Positions 38,303 through 46,830 of a stretch of DNA of 64,000 nt are shown piece by piece. The DNA is from Mycobacterium sp. HUMS_12744610 (GTDB lineage Bacteria > Actinomycetota > Actinomycetes > Mycobacteriales > Mycobacteriaceae), in the NCBI RefSeq assembly GCF_041206865.1, contig NZ_JBGEDP010000001.1, positions 2,046,001 through 2,110,000 of the forward strand, written 5' to 3'. The stretch's first letter is position 1; the number at the start of each line of letters is the position of its first letter. The notes under the pieces are model-generated. The model was not told the origin of the DNA. It did not search any database and worked only from the letters and a program-made list of their open reading frames with translations. The position numbers were made by a program, and so were the translations under genes.

Positions 38303-39028
38303 GTGACCGTGGTCGAGCACTCACCCGCCGTGGGCCGGCGTCAGCTTTTCGGGATCGCGCTGCCGGCAGTAGCTGGGGTCGCGCTATCGGCATGCGGTAG
38401 CCCGCAGCGCGAGGCCGGCCAGTCCGGCGCACCCTCAGGAGAAGAAGTTCCCGTCACTCCTCCCGAAGACCTGATGCGCGAGCACGGAGTGCTCAAGCGC
38501 ATTCTGCTCGTTTATCGAGAGGTGATCCGGCGCGTGCTGGCGGGTGATCAGTTTCCGGCCCAGGCGCTCAACGCGAGCGCGGGGATCATTCGCGGCTTCA
38601 TCGAGGACTACCACGAACACCTCGAAGAACACTATGTCTTTCCCAAGCTGGAACAGGCGGACAAACTCACCGACCTCACCACGGTCCTTCGGACCCAGCA
38701 CCAGCGCGGCCGCGTGCTCACCGACCGAGTGCTCGCCGCCACCGGTGGGGCGGGGACCCTCGACCAGTCTGCGCAATCAGCCCTCGTCCAAGACATGTCG
38801 GCCTTCGTCCGGATGTATGAGCCCCATGAGGCACGCGAAGACACGGTCGTTTTCCCCGCGCTGCGTGAAGTGGTGCCCGCCAAGGAGTTTCGCGACCTGG
38901 CTGAGATTTTCGAAGACGAGGAACACCGGCGGTTCGGTCCGGCCGGCTTCGAAGGGATGGTCGACAAAGTAGCCGACATCGAAAAAAGCCTCGGCATCTA
39001 CGACCTGAGCCAGTTCACGGCGACGTAG
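38303..39028 (+). CDS. Hemerythrin-domain protein with Tat-type lipoprotein leader
   Basis: The GTG at 38303 follows GAGAAGAAAGGC and gives 241 residues. The leader has a twin-arginine region (GRRQLFGIALPAVAGVALS) and a lipobox LSAC at about residue 34, so export by Tat in folded, metal-loaded form and lipid anchoring are likely. The body is a hemerythrin HHE four-helix bundle with ligand-type His and Glu in LMREHGVLKRIL, EDYHEHLEEHYVFPKLE, RTQHQRGRVL, YEPHEAREDTVVFPALRE and DEEHRRFG. A di-iron oxygen, NO or peroxide-reactive site outside the membrane can be inferred. It is divergent from padR. Confidence 0.87.
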   Translation: MTVVEHSPAVGRRQLFGIALPAVAGVALSACGSPQREAGQSGAPSGEEVPVTPPEDLMREHGVLKRILLVYREVIRRVLAGDQFPAQALNASAGIIRGFIEDYHEHLEEHYVFPKLEQADKLTDLTTVLRTQHQRGRVLTDRVLAATGGAGTLDQSAQSALVQDMSAFVRMYEPHEAREDTVVFPALREVVPAKEFRDLAEIFEDEEHRRFGPAGFEGMVDKVADIEKSLGIYDLSQFTAT

Positions 39029-39374
39029 GGTCCCTCGCAGGTTGGTCGCTTTGCTTGGTGCTGGTGGCCGCCGGCGCGCAGGCCATTCCCAGAAGTGGCG
39101 GCCCCGGCACGACGCGGACGCGCGACCCAGGGATTACCGCGCGGATCCGCTTGTGCAGCAGAAGATCTGCTAATTTCGGCTCGGGTCGGGACCTGTTGTT
39201 TCACCGTCGATTCGTGGTCATTGGCGATTGATTTAATCAAGCCGGATGAACGCACCCTCCGGTATCCTCTAGGTGGGCGGGTTTCACGACTGGGACGGCG
39301 CTTAATCGTTGTGGCTGATGAGGAGGCGGTAGCCGGCGTCAAGCCGTTCTCGCCTGACCAGCTCCGGGTGTCTT
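39029..39374. other. Intergenic region, nothing supported
   Basis: These 346 bases separate the hemerythrin gene and the end of the broken methyltransferase gene. Frames on both strands are short and without family resemblance. Around 39225-39270 the base composition is more AT-rich than the flanks. Confidence 0.4.
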
Positions 39375-39932
39375 TCATGCCATTTCCCGGAGTGCAGGTC
39401 GTCCGCCAGCCGGGTTTAGTCCTTCGGCCAGCGTGGATTCGCCGGCGTAGGCGAGCATGGACATCCCGGCGCGCACGGTGGGGTCGAGGTAGGCCGCCGG
39501 GCGTCGCCAGAAGGCGGCCCCGAACCCGTCGGTGCAATCGTGTGGCACCGGAACCGTCTGTACCTCTGCTCCCCCCAACAGCTCTGTGAGACGTTCGATC
39601 GGCACGTACAGTTCGTCGCTGATACGGGTGGCCTCGGGCAGGTACTCGCGCAGCAACCAGAAGTCGCGAGTCACCGTTTGATCCCACGTCAGCACCACGA
39701 TCCGGTTGCGGGTGACTCGACGCAGTTCCTCGATGCCGGCAGCGACGTCGCCCCAGTGATGCACTGTCAGTATTGCCATTGAGCCGTCAACACAGTTGTC
39801 TTGCAGCGGAATGGCTTCGGCGATGGCTTGAACACACGGGGCGGATCCCGGCGGACGTTGGTTGATCATCACCATGCTCGGCTCGACTGCGGCGACGGTC
39901 TGGGGTGGTTCATAGGAGCCTGCTCCGGCCCC
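39375..39932 (-). pseudogene. Class I SAM-dependent methyltransferase, C-terminal part (gene split by nested IS)
   Basis: Reading on the minus strand from the 6-bp junction repeat GGCCCC (39927-39932), the frame gives GAGAGSYEPPQTVAAVEPS and runs to the stop at 39375. It contains methyltransferase motifs II and III (IAEAIPLQDNCVDGSMAILTVHHW) and ELRRVTRNRIVVLTWD. The motif I half of the gene lies 4.7 kb away at 44605-44724 in the same strand and frame. Together they make a typical ~225-residue methyltransferase type 11 protein. The fragment alone has no SAM-binding glycine loop and should be inactive. Confidence 0.9.
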
Positions 39933-39991
39933 TCTCTGTCAACCTGGGTTGAGGCGCCCGCCCCCCGATAATTAGTGACCCGAGGGCGGGG

Positions 39992-40468
39992 ATGGAGAGA
40001 TTCCCCGAAATGACAAGCAAGGTGACGACGTTGGTCTGCGCGGCCGGGATGGAAGATCCTGGTCGGGTGGCTGACGATGCAACGCAACGTCCCGACCCCG
40101 AGGTGCCTGAGCGCGCCCGGCGACGGACGTTCACGGCGAAGTACAAGCTGGAGGTCCTTGCTGCCTACGACGCAGCACCTGACGGCGAGAAGGGCGCGGT
40201 GCTGCGCCGTGAGGGGCTGTATTCCAGCCACGTCACCGAGTGGCGCAAAGCCCGCGACGCCGGCGCGCTGGCCGCACTGGCCGCCCCGCGCGGGCGCAAA
40301 CGCCGCAATGCGGCCGCCGAGCAGATCGCCCGCCTGCAGGCCGAAAAGCAGCGACTGGAGCAGGAGCTGGCCAAGACCCGCGCCGTGGTGGATGTGCAGG
40401 CAAAACTGCACGCGCTCTTGGAGACTCTCTCCGAGAGCGCGGATACCGATCCGAGGTCGACGCCGTGA
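39992..40468 (+). CDS. IS3-family OrfA (helix-turn-helix component)
   Basis: The 158-residue protein contains the IS3 OrfA pattern: RRRTFTAKYKLEVLAAYD, GAVLRREGLYSSHVTEWRKARD as helix-turn-helix, and a C-terminal leucine-zipper-like coiled coil (EQIARLQAEKQRLEQELAKTRAV). It provides DNA binding and dimerisation for the OrfAB transposase. Its TGA at 40466-40468 overlaps the OrfB GTG by GTGA. OrfA looks intact, although OrfB is not. Confidence 0.88.
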   Translation: MERFPEMTSKVTTLVCAAGMEDPGRVADDATQRPDPEVPERARRRTFTAKYKLEVLAAYDAAPDGEKGAVLRREGLYSSHVTEWRKARDAGALAALAAPRGRKRRNAAAEQIARLQAEKQRLEQELAKTRAVVDVQAKLHALLETLSESADTDPRSTP

Positions 40469-40646
40469 CTGATCGGGCCGTCATCGAGCTGACACCGCAA
40501 TGGGGTGTGCGGGCCGCCTGCGAAGCGGTGGGTGCCGCGCAGGCCAGCTACTACCGACGCCACCGGCAAAGCCCGGCACCGGCACGGCCAGAGCCGATCC
40601 CGCACCGCCAACGGCGGCAGCCGCGTGCCCTAAGTGGTCTTGCCCG

Positions 40647-40994
40647 TTAATTCGTCGGGGGTTGTTGCCATGCGGTGGGGTCGCCGAGGTAGAGGCCACA
40701 GGCGCAGTCGAGGGCTTCTTCGGGACTGCCCGAGGGAGTTCCGTTGGGCAGGAATGAGTCTTCATATTTGTCGCTGCTGGCCAGGTAGATGGCGAATCCC
40801 CAGATGCTGGCCGAGCCGTTGTAGCGCAGCCGCATCAAGGGCATGACGGCTTGGTCGGGCAGGGCGGCTTCGACGTAGGCGAATTGGCCGTGGAATCGGG
40901 TGGTGATCGCGCTCAGCTGCGGCCACCTGTTACTGGCATGTTCGCGCAGCTTCCAGCGCAGTGAATTCTTGGTTGATTCCGGTGGTTTCGGCAT
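40647..40994 (-). CDS. Conserved hypothetical passenger protein of the IS630-like element
   Basis: The 115-residue protein begins MPKPPESTKNSLRWKLREHA and ends 13 bp inside the left inverted repeat, so it belongs to the element. The core SAITTRFHGQFAYVEAALPD, LMRLRYNGSASIWGFAIYLA and the Cys-containing EEALDCACGLYLGDP look like a compact alpha/beta protein. I recall similar hypothetical proteins in many actinobacteria, but I know no function. It has no transmembrane helix or signal peptide. It is transcribed away from the transposase gene and has normal codon use, which suggests selection for the protein. Confidence 0.75.
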   Translation of the reverse strand: MPKPPESTKNSLRWKLREHASNRWPQLSAITTRFHGQFAYVEAALPDQAVMPLMRLRYNGSASIWGFAIYLASSDKYEDSFLPNGTPSGSPEEALDCACGLYLGDPTAWQQPPTN

Positions 40995-41167
40995 GGCTTC
41001 GATGGTGCCCGATCAGCGTGGCGCGGGCCGGTCATCGGCGTGTCGTGACCAGCCCGTGATCCGCCAAAATGTGACGGTTGAGGCATGAGTGATGGATGTG
41101 ACGACAGGGTCGGGGCCCGGGCATGGTGATGGTCAGCCCGCACCGGATCACGCTGAGCGCCCAAGAC

Positions 41168-42585
41168 GGGCGTGTCATTCCATCTGTGTAAGTCCGGGGT
41201 GGTCCATCATCGGACCGCCGTTGGGCGGACAGAAGGAGTGTTTTGTGACCAAGACCATGCAGATGCCGGCTGAGGAGACGACCGCGGCGCGGCGGCTGGC
41301 CGAGATGTTCACCGAAGAGACGCTGGACTCGTTGATTAAGGATGCGGTGAAGACCGGGACCCCGATCGACGGCGCGGACGGTTTGCTGAACCAGCTGACT
41401 AAGGCCGTGCTGGAGCGGGCGCTGAATGCGGAGCTAACCCACCATCTGGGTTATGAGGCCGGCGATCCGGCCGGACGCGGATCGGGAAATTCGCGCAACG
41501 GCACCACGCCGAAAACGGTGACCACCGTCAACGGCCCGGTGCAGATCGATGCGCCGCGTGATCGCAACGGCTCGTTTGAGCCGGCGATTGTGCCGAAGAA
41601 GACCCGCCGGCTCAACAACATCAATTCGGTGGTGTTGTCGCTGTATTCACGGGGAATGACCACCCGCGATATCGAAGCCCACCTGCAGGAGGTCTATGGG
41701 GCGTCGGTGTCGCGGGAGTTGATCTCCAATATCACCGAGGTGGTGGTCGATGAGATCAAGGCCTGGCAGGCCCGCCCGCTCGATGAGGTCTACCCGATCC
41801 TCTACATCGATGGGCTGCGGCTGCGGATCGGCGACAACGGGGTCATCACCACCAAGGTCGCCTATTTGGCCATTGGCGTGGATCTGGAGGGCCGCAAACA
41901 CGCCTTGGGCTGCTGGATCCAGGACTCCGAGGGGGCGAAGTTCTGGCAGAAGGTCGTCATCGACCTGCGCAACCGCGGGGTGCGCGACATCCTCATCGCC
42001 TGCTGCGACGGGCTGACCGGTCTGCCTGATGCGATCCGCTCGATCTATCCCGATACCGTGGTGCAGACCTGCGTCGTGCACGTCATTAGGAATGCGATGC
42101 GCTTCGTGTCTTATAAGGACCGCAAGAAGGTCGCCACCGCGATGCGGGCGATCTACAGTGCGCCGACCGTCGATGGAGCCGAACTCGCACTCAAGGAGTT
42201 CGACCAGCAATTCGGCGCCCAATATCCGGGTGCAATTGACGTGTGGCACAACGCCTGGGGGGAATTCGTTCCGTTCCTGGACTATCCGGTGGAGTTGCGC
42301 AAGATCGTCTACACCACCAATGCGATCGAGTCGATCAACTTCCAGTTGCGCAAGATCACCAAGAACCGTGGTCATTTCACGGACAAGGACGCCGCGATGA
42401 AGTTGCTGTACCTCGGGCTGCGCAACATCTCCAGCGAGAGAGGAGGCTATTCGGGTACTGGAACGCACAACTGGACTGTGGCGCTCAACACACTCGCCAG
42501 ACTATTCCCTGGGCGAATCCCATTGTGCTAGAATACAACTCGTAGTCAAATCACCTCTGACTTACACAGAAATCGTGACAGGCTC
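41168..42585 (+). mobile_element. IS256-family element, complete
   Basis: The element is 1418 bp. Its ~28-bp imperfect terminal inverted repeats share CTGTGTAAGTC and begin GGGCGTGTCA at the left and, inverted, GAGCCTGTCA at the right. Perfect 8-bp direct repeats CCCAAGAC flank it at 41160-41167 and 42586-42593. It lies inside the IS630-like transposase gene and is therefore the youngest of the three nested insertions. Confidence 0.93.
41245..42531 (+). CDS. IS256-family (mutator type) transposase
   Basis: The GTG at 41245 follows AAGGAGTGTTTT and gives 428 residues. Family motifs are GNSRNGTTPKTV with the preceding NAELTHHLGYE, the catalytic Asp in LYIDGLRLRI, Asp in LIACCDGLTGLPDAI, the TCVVHVIRNAMRFVSYKDR signature, and Glu in YTTNAIESINFQLRKITKNRG. 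The gene is uninterrupted, so it could mobilise this element. Confidence 0.94.
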   Translation: MTKTMQMPAEETTAARRLAEMFTEETLDSLIKDAVKTGTPIDGADGLLNQLTKAVLERALNAELTHHLGYEAGDPAGRGSGNSRNGTTPKTVTTVNGPVQIDAPRDRNGSFEPAIVPKKTRRLNNINSVVLSLYSRGMTTRDIEAHLQEVYGASVSRELISNITEVVVDEIKAWQARPLDEVYPILYIDGLRLRIGDNGVITTKVAYLAIGVDLEGRKHALGCWIQDSEGAKFWQKVVIDLRNRGVRDILIACCDGLTGLPDAIRSIYPDTVVQTCVVHVIRNAMRFVSYKDRKKVATAMRAIYSAPTVDGAELALKEFDQQFGAQYPGAIDVWHNAWGEFVPFLDYPVELRKIVYTTNAIESINFQLRKITKNRGHFTDKDAAMKLLYLGLRNISSERGGYSGTGTHNWTVALNTLARLFPGRIPLC

Positions 42586-44604
42586 CCCAAGACCGCGACA
42601 CCCTCAACGGGTGGGTGCGCGCCGGGGCCACACCACAAAAACTGGTGCTGCGCGCGATGATCGTGTTGCTGGCCGCCGACGGCGCGCCGAACGCGGCGAT
42701 CGCCGAGGAACTGGGCATCTGCGTGGACACCGCGCGTAAGTGGCGGGCCCGGTTCGCCGGCAAGGGCATCGAGGGCCTGGCCGATGCGCCGCGTTCGGGG
42801 CGCCCACCGATCTACACCCCGGCCGACCGGGCCAAGGTCACCGCTTGGGCGTGCGAGCTGCCCGCCGAACACGACCTGCCGCTGTCGCGATGGAGTGCTG
42901 TGGATCTAGCCGCCCAACTGCGCCGCGACGGCATCGCGGCATCGGTGTCCACGGTGCGCCGCTGGCTGGACCACGATGCGCTCAAACCATGGCAGCACCG
43001 ATCGTGGATCTTCGTGCGCGACCCCGACTTCGAGGCCAAAGCCGCCGTTGTGCTCGAGTTGTACGCCCGCACCTATCAGGGCACCCCACTGGGAGCCGAT
43101 GAATACGTGATCTCCGCCGACGAGAAACCCTCGATCCAGGCCCGCGACCGGTGCCACCGCACCGTAGCGACCCGGCCGGGGCGCCCGATGCGGGTCAATC
43201 ACGACTACCACCGCCGCGGCGCGCTGGCGTATCTGGCCGCCTACGACGTGCACCAGGCCCGGGTCTTCGGCCGTTGCGAGACCTCCACCGGCATCAAGGC
43301 GTTCACCCGACTGGTCGACCAGGTCATGACCAGCCAGCCCTACGCATCAGCCACGCGGGTGTTCTTCATCGTCGATAACGGCTCCTCACACCGCGGTATC
43401 GCCGCGATCGACCGGCTCAGCGCCCGCTACCCGAATGCGACCATGATCCACACCCCCGTGCACGCCTCCTGGCTCAACCAAGTCGAGATCTACTTCTCCA
43501 TCGTCCAGCGGAAAATACTCACCCCCAACGACTTCCCCGACCTCACCGTGCTCGAGCAACGCCTGGCAACATTCCAGGATTGCTACAACCGCACCGCCGA
43601 ACCATTCCGCTGGCGATACACCAGCGCTGACCTTCACCAACACCTCACCCGGCTCGACCACCACACCCCTGCCGCATGACCCCCGACGAATTAACGGGCA
43701 AGACCACTAAGCGGCGCCGAGCAGCAGGCGATCCTTGACGTGCTGCACAGCGACCGGTTCGTCGACATGTCCCCGGCTGAGGTGTGGGCCACCCTGCTCG
43801 ACGAAGGCGTCTACCTGGGCTCATAGTCGACGTTTTATCGGCTGTTGCGTCAAGCCGGCGAGGTGCGTGAGCGCCGCCGGCAGGCCACGCACCCGGCGAA
43901 GGTGAAACCCGAACTTGGCGCCAACGGCCCCAATGCGGTGTGGTCGTGGGACATCACGAAATTGCGCGGCCCGGCGAAGTGGACCTACTACTACCTCTAC
44001 GTGATCTTGGATATCTTCTCCCGCTATGTCGTTGGTTGGATGGTTGCCAGCCGCGAATCGGCTGCCCTGGCCGAGGTGCTGATCCGCCAGACCTGTGTCA
44101 AGCAGGGGATCGACCGTGACCAGTTGACGATCCACGCCGACCGCGGCAGTTCCATGACCAGTAAGCCGGTGGTGTTCCTACTCGCCGATCTCGGTATCAC
44201 CCAGTCACATTCGCGACCACACGTCTCCAATGACAACCCGTTCAGCGAAGCCCAGTTCAAGACGTTGAAGTACCGGCCCGACTTCCCCGGCCGGTTCAGC
44301 TCGATCGAGCAAGCTCGATTGCACTGCCAGGGCTTCTTCGGTTGGTACAACGATGAACACCGCCATACCGGGCTGGGCCTGCATACCCCCGCCGACGTCC
44401 ACTACGGCCTCGCCGAGACAGTTCGCGACAAGCGTGCCGGCGTACTCGACGCCGCCTACGCCGCCCACCCCGAACGGTTCGTCCGCAAACCGCCCGAACC
44501 ACCCAAGATCCCGGAAAATACGTGGATCAACCGACCCAACCAATCAGAGGAGGAGACTCAGTAAATACCGCGCAAAGGTGCCTCATTCAGGTTGACAGGT
44601 TCCG

Positions 44605-44724
44605 GGCCCCGACGTCGAGGACGGTGCCCATCGTGGAGAGCGCGGCATGGATTTGGGCGGCGATCCGTGGGTCGGGCCGCCGCGTCGCACGATAGCTACT
44701 GCCGATTCGATCGTAGGCAACCAT
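44605..44724 (-). pseudogene. Class I SAM-dependent methyltransferase, N-terminal part
   Basis: From the ATG at 44724 the minus strand reads MVAYDRIGSSYRATRRPDPR and continues IAAQIHAALSTMGTVLDVGA, ending in the first half of SAM motif I at the GGCCCC junction (44605-44610). The sequence continues in frame with the fragment ending at 39375, whose first codons GAGAGSYEPP complete the glycine loop. The gene was therefore whole before the IS3 insertion. Confidence 0.88.
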
Positions 44725-44977
44725 CGGTTCCAGCCTGGCGCACGTGCATCCGTTCCGCCAGGGCAATCACGGCTGCGTTGTCGTCGCCTGTCGTTTCCGC
44801 ACAAGCCTCAGGTCAGCGGGTGGCAAACCTGCTGCGGTGGGCCGGTGCGCACGAGCATGATGTAGCGATGGTGATCACCGTTGACCAGGGCGATTTCAAC
44901 CTGACCGCGCGGCCGGGCGGGGGTACTAGCGTAGCCGGATGCCGCCGGCAGGGTTCATGACCGCGATGAAAGAGCCG

Positions 44978-46087
44978 ATGAGCGCTCGGTTTGGTGATTC
45001 CACTCGCAGCGTCAAAGCCGTGAGCGCGCAGGCCGTCCCGGGTCATCCGGTGGCGCCGCCAGCGGTGTTGGCCGCGACCTTCCACCTGTCGGATGATGAC
45101 GCCGCGGACCTCGATGCCTACGGCCGCAGCTCCAATCCGACATGGCGGCAACTGGAATCGGCGCTCGCCGAGCTCGAGGCGGCGGCCGGCGCGTTGGTGT
45201 TCAGCTCCGGTATGGCGGCTATCAGCGCCGCATTGTGCGCGCTGACCAAACCGGGGTCAGTATTGGTGCTGCCCGCCGACGGTTACTACCAGGTGCGCCG
45301 CTACGCAGCCGAATGCCTTGTGCCCGTAGGGGTCACGGTTGAGGAGGTAAGTAGTGCACAGATCTGCGATGCCGCGGCAGGTGCAGATGTGGTGCTGGCC
45401 GAGACTCCCACCAACCCGGGACTCGATGTCGTCGATCTGCAGCAGCTGGCGACGGCCTGCCATCGCCGGGGCGCGCGCCTGATCGTGGACAACACGACTG
45501 CCACGCCGCTGGGCCAGCAGCCGCTGGCTCTGGGCGCCGACCTCGTGGTGGCCAGCGCCACCAAAGGCCTGTCCGGTCACAGCGACCTGCTGGCCGGCTA
45601 CGTGGCCACCGACGATTCGCAACTGCTTGCCGCCATCGAACGTCAACGGCTGCTCGCCGGGGCGATTTTAGGGGCGTTCGAGGCCTGGCTGATGCTGCGC
45701 AGCCTGGGTAGCGCCGGGTTGCGCTTCGAGCGCCAATGCCACAACGCGCAGGCGCTGGCGACTATGCTGCGGGACCATCCGAGCGTGCAAGCGGTGCGCT
45801 ACCCGGGGCTTCCCGACGATCCCGCGCGTCCCGTGGCCGCGGCGCAGATGCGCAGGTTCGGCGGCCTGGTATCTGTCGAACTGGCCGACGCCGCCGCGGT
45901 GCACGCCCTTGTGCGGGGGAGCGAACTGCTCATCGCGGCGACGAGCTTCGGCGGCATCCACACCTCCGTCGATCGCCGGGCCCGCTGGGGAGAACCCGTA
46001 GCGGATGGATTCGCGCGCATTTCATTAGGCATCGAAGACACCGATGACCTTCTGGCAGACGTCGAACGCGCCCTCACCGGCCCATGA
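44978..46087 (+). CDS. Cys/Met-metabolism PLP-dependent enzyme, cystathionine gamma-lyase/synthase-like
   Basis: The protein has the fold-type I features of the family: GDSTRSVKAVSAQ at the start, YGRSSNPTWRQLESALAELE, FSSGMAAISAAL as phosphate-binding segment, ETPTNPGLDVVDL, VDNTTATPL with the cofactor Asp, and the Schiff-base Lys in SATKGLSGHSDLL. It probably acts in trans-sulfuration or elimination of cystathionine or homocysteine in the cytosol. The exact reaction cannot be deduced. Several in-frame ATGs exist (44939, 44957, 44978). The last is chosen because GAAAGAG precedes it and it gives the usual family start. Confidence 0.87.
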   Translation: MSARFGDSTRSVKAVSAQAVPGHPVAPPAVLAATFHLSDDDAADLDAYGRSSNPTWRQLESALAELEAAAGALVFSSGMAAISAALCALTKPGSVLVLPADGYYQVRRYAAECLVPVGVTVEEVSSAQICDAAAGADVVLAETPTNPGLDVVDLQQLATACHRRGARLIVDNTTATPLGQQPLALGADLVVASATKGLSGHSDLLAGYVATDDSQLLAAIERQRLLAGAILGAFEAWLMLRSLGSAGLRFERQCHNAQALATMLRDHPSVQAVRYPGLPDDPARPVAAAQMRRFGGLVSVELADAAAVHALVRGSELLIAATSFGGIHTSVDRRARWGEPVADGFARISLGIEDTDDLLADVERALTGP

Positions 46088-46165
46088 TTTCCGCACTCAC
46101 GCTAGAGATTTGTGGCGGCGGTCGATAAGTGGAAGGTAAGGACCGTGGCGGCGGCAAGGCAACGG

Positions 46166-46720
46166 TCAGTGCTCAACACGTGCCGCATCGGCTCGGTCGA
46201 GCTGGCGGCGAACATGAATCAGGTGGTGCGGTAGCTCGTGAAGGGTGTGAGTTGCCATCCATCGAAGTGAACGCTCTGCCGGGTTGGGGTCCGGGTACGC
46301 GTACGGGTAGATCACGGTGCGATCCCAGTCGGCGGGAGATAGCCTGCCGAAAGCGTTCGATAGCAATAGCTTTGCATCGCTGGGGGATTGGTCGTTGTAT
46401 CCGTCGTGCTCAACCCTTTCGTCGCGGCCCATCGGCTCTGCGACAGGCCGGTCTTGGCGACGGGCGGCCAGCACCCTTTCACGCTGTGCCAAGAGCAGAT
46501 CGCGGACATGGCATGCGTACTCCAACGGCGACCACACGTGCATCGACGGTCGGGCGCGCAGCATTGTCTCGTTGGTGGACTCGAGCAGGTTGACATACTC
46601 ATCGGCAATAGGGCCCGCTGAGGCCGCGAAGTTTTGGCCGTCTATCCGTTCGTAATCGAACTGGCAATCCGCGCATTCGGTCACGTTGTCACGGTGATCG
46701 CACGCGGTGTTGCGCGTCAC
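46166..46720 (-). CDS. DinB-like/DfsB four-helix protein with N-terminal zinc-binding cysteines
   Basis: With the GTG at 46720 the protein has 184 residues. A short ACDHRDNVTECADCQFDY segment has a Cys/His cluster, and a DinB_2-type helical bundle follows (HVWSPLEYACHVRDLLLAQRERV, TLHELPHHLIHVRRQL) with metal-ligand-type His at the expected places. Family members include thiol-dependent metalloenzymes, and this one's substrate is unknown. A longer frame runs upstream to 46834 into the adjacent transposable element, so insertion of that element may have removed its promoter or altered its start. Confidence 0.8.
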   Translation of the reverse strand: MTRNTACDHRDNVTECADCQFDYERIDGQNFAASAGPIADEYVNLLESTNETMLRARPSMHVWSPLEYACHVRDLLLAQRERVLAARRQDRPVAEPMGRDERVEHDGYNDQSPSDAKLLLSNAFGRLSPADWDRTVIYPYAYPDPNPAERSLRWMATHTLHELPHHLIHVRRQLDRADAARVEH

Positions 46721-46830
46721 TGATCTTGCACATGGTGGCGCCACTTTCGTTGAGGCTGGTTCGGGTGTGATTTGACCCTGCCCGGTGGTGTCGGGCGGGG
46801 TTGTCGATGGTCGCGGTGTCGCGGTGGTGG

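Larger units (their letters stand above)
41129..43679 (+). pseudogene. IS630-family transposase, interrupted by IS256 after codon 13
   Basis: The ATG at 41129 starts MVSPHRITLSAQD, then IS256 begins at 41168. The frame resumes after the second copy of CCCAAGAC with RDTLNGWVRAGATPQKLVLR (from 42594) and runs to 43679. The helix-turn-helix (NAAIAEELGICVDTARKWRARF) and DDE_3 catalytic segments remain: VISADEKPSIQA, FFIVDNGSSHR and SWLNQVEIYFS. Translation might restart at GTG 42615 and give 354 residues, so some activity in trans cannot be excluded. Confidence 0.88.
40634..43707 (+). mobile_element. IS630-like element with a passenger gene, interrupted by IS256
   Basis: Perfect 29-bp terminal inverted repeats start GTGGTCTTGCCCGTTAATTC at 40634 and end with its complement at 43707. 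They are flanked by the trinucleotide TAA (40631-40633 and 43708-43710), consistent with the TA target of IS630. Subtracting the IS256 insertion leaves about 1.65 kb, longer than a simple IS630. The extra length carries a conserved hypothetical gene on the minus strand, divergent from the transposase. Confidence 0.9.
40465..44564 (+). pseudogene. IS3-family OrfB transposase, split by an IS630-like element and carrying a stop codon
   Basis: The first part (40465-40633) reads VTDRAVIELTPQWGVRAACE to PRALS. After removal of the inserted element and one TAA, it continues GAEQQAILDVLHSDRFVDMS from 43711. A TAG at 43824-43826 interrupts YLGS-STFYRLL. The rest keeps the complete rve catalytic core with Asp in VWSWDITKL, Asp in IHADRGSSM and Glu in NPFSEAQFK. 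The core would still be readable from 43845, but a full transposase cannot be made. Confidence 0.9.
39933..44604 (+). mobile_element. IS3-family element inserted in the methyltransferase gene and itself carrying two further IS
   Basis: The near-terminal inverted repeats are TGTCAACCTGGGTTGAGG at 39937 and, at the other end, the reverse complement of TGTCAACCTGAATGAGGC ending at 44597. The hexamer GGCCCC stands at both junctions (39927-39932 and 44605-44610). Without the inner insertion the element is about 1.6 kb and has the orfA/orfB layout of IS3. orfB is split by an IS630-like element and also has an in-frame TAG at 43824-43826, so it is no longer autonomous. Confidence 0.88.

Noticed and set aside
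40597..40640. A second attachment site or tRNA fragment at the IS630-like left junction
   Set aside because: The symmetry is fully explained by the 29-bp inverted repeats and the TAA duplication.
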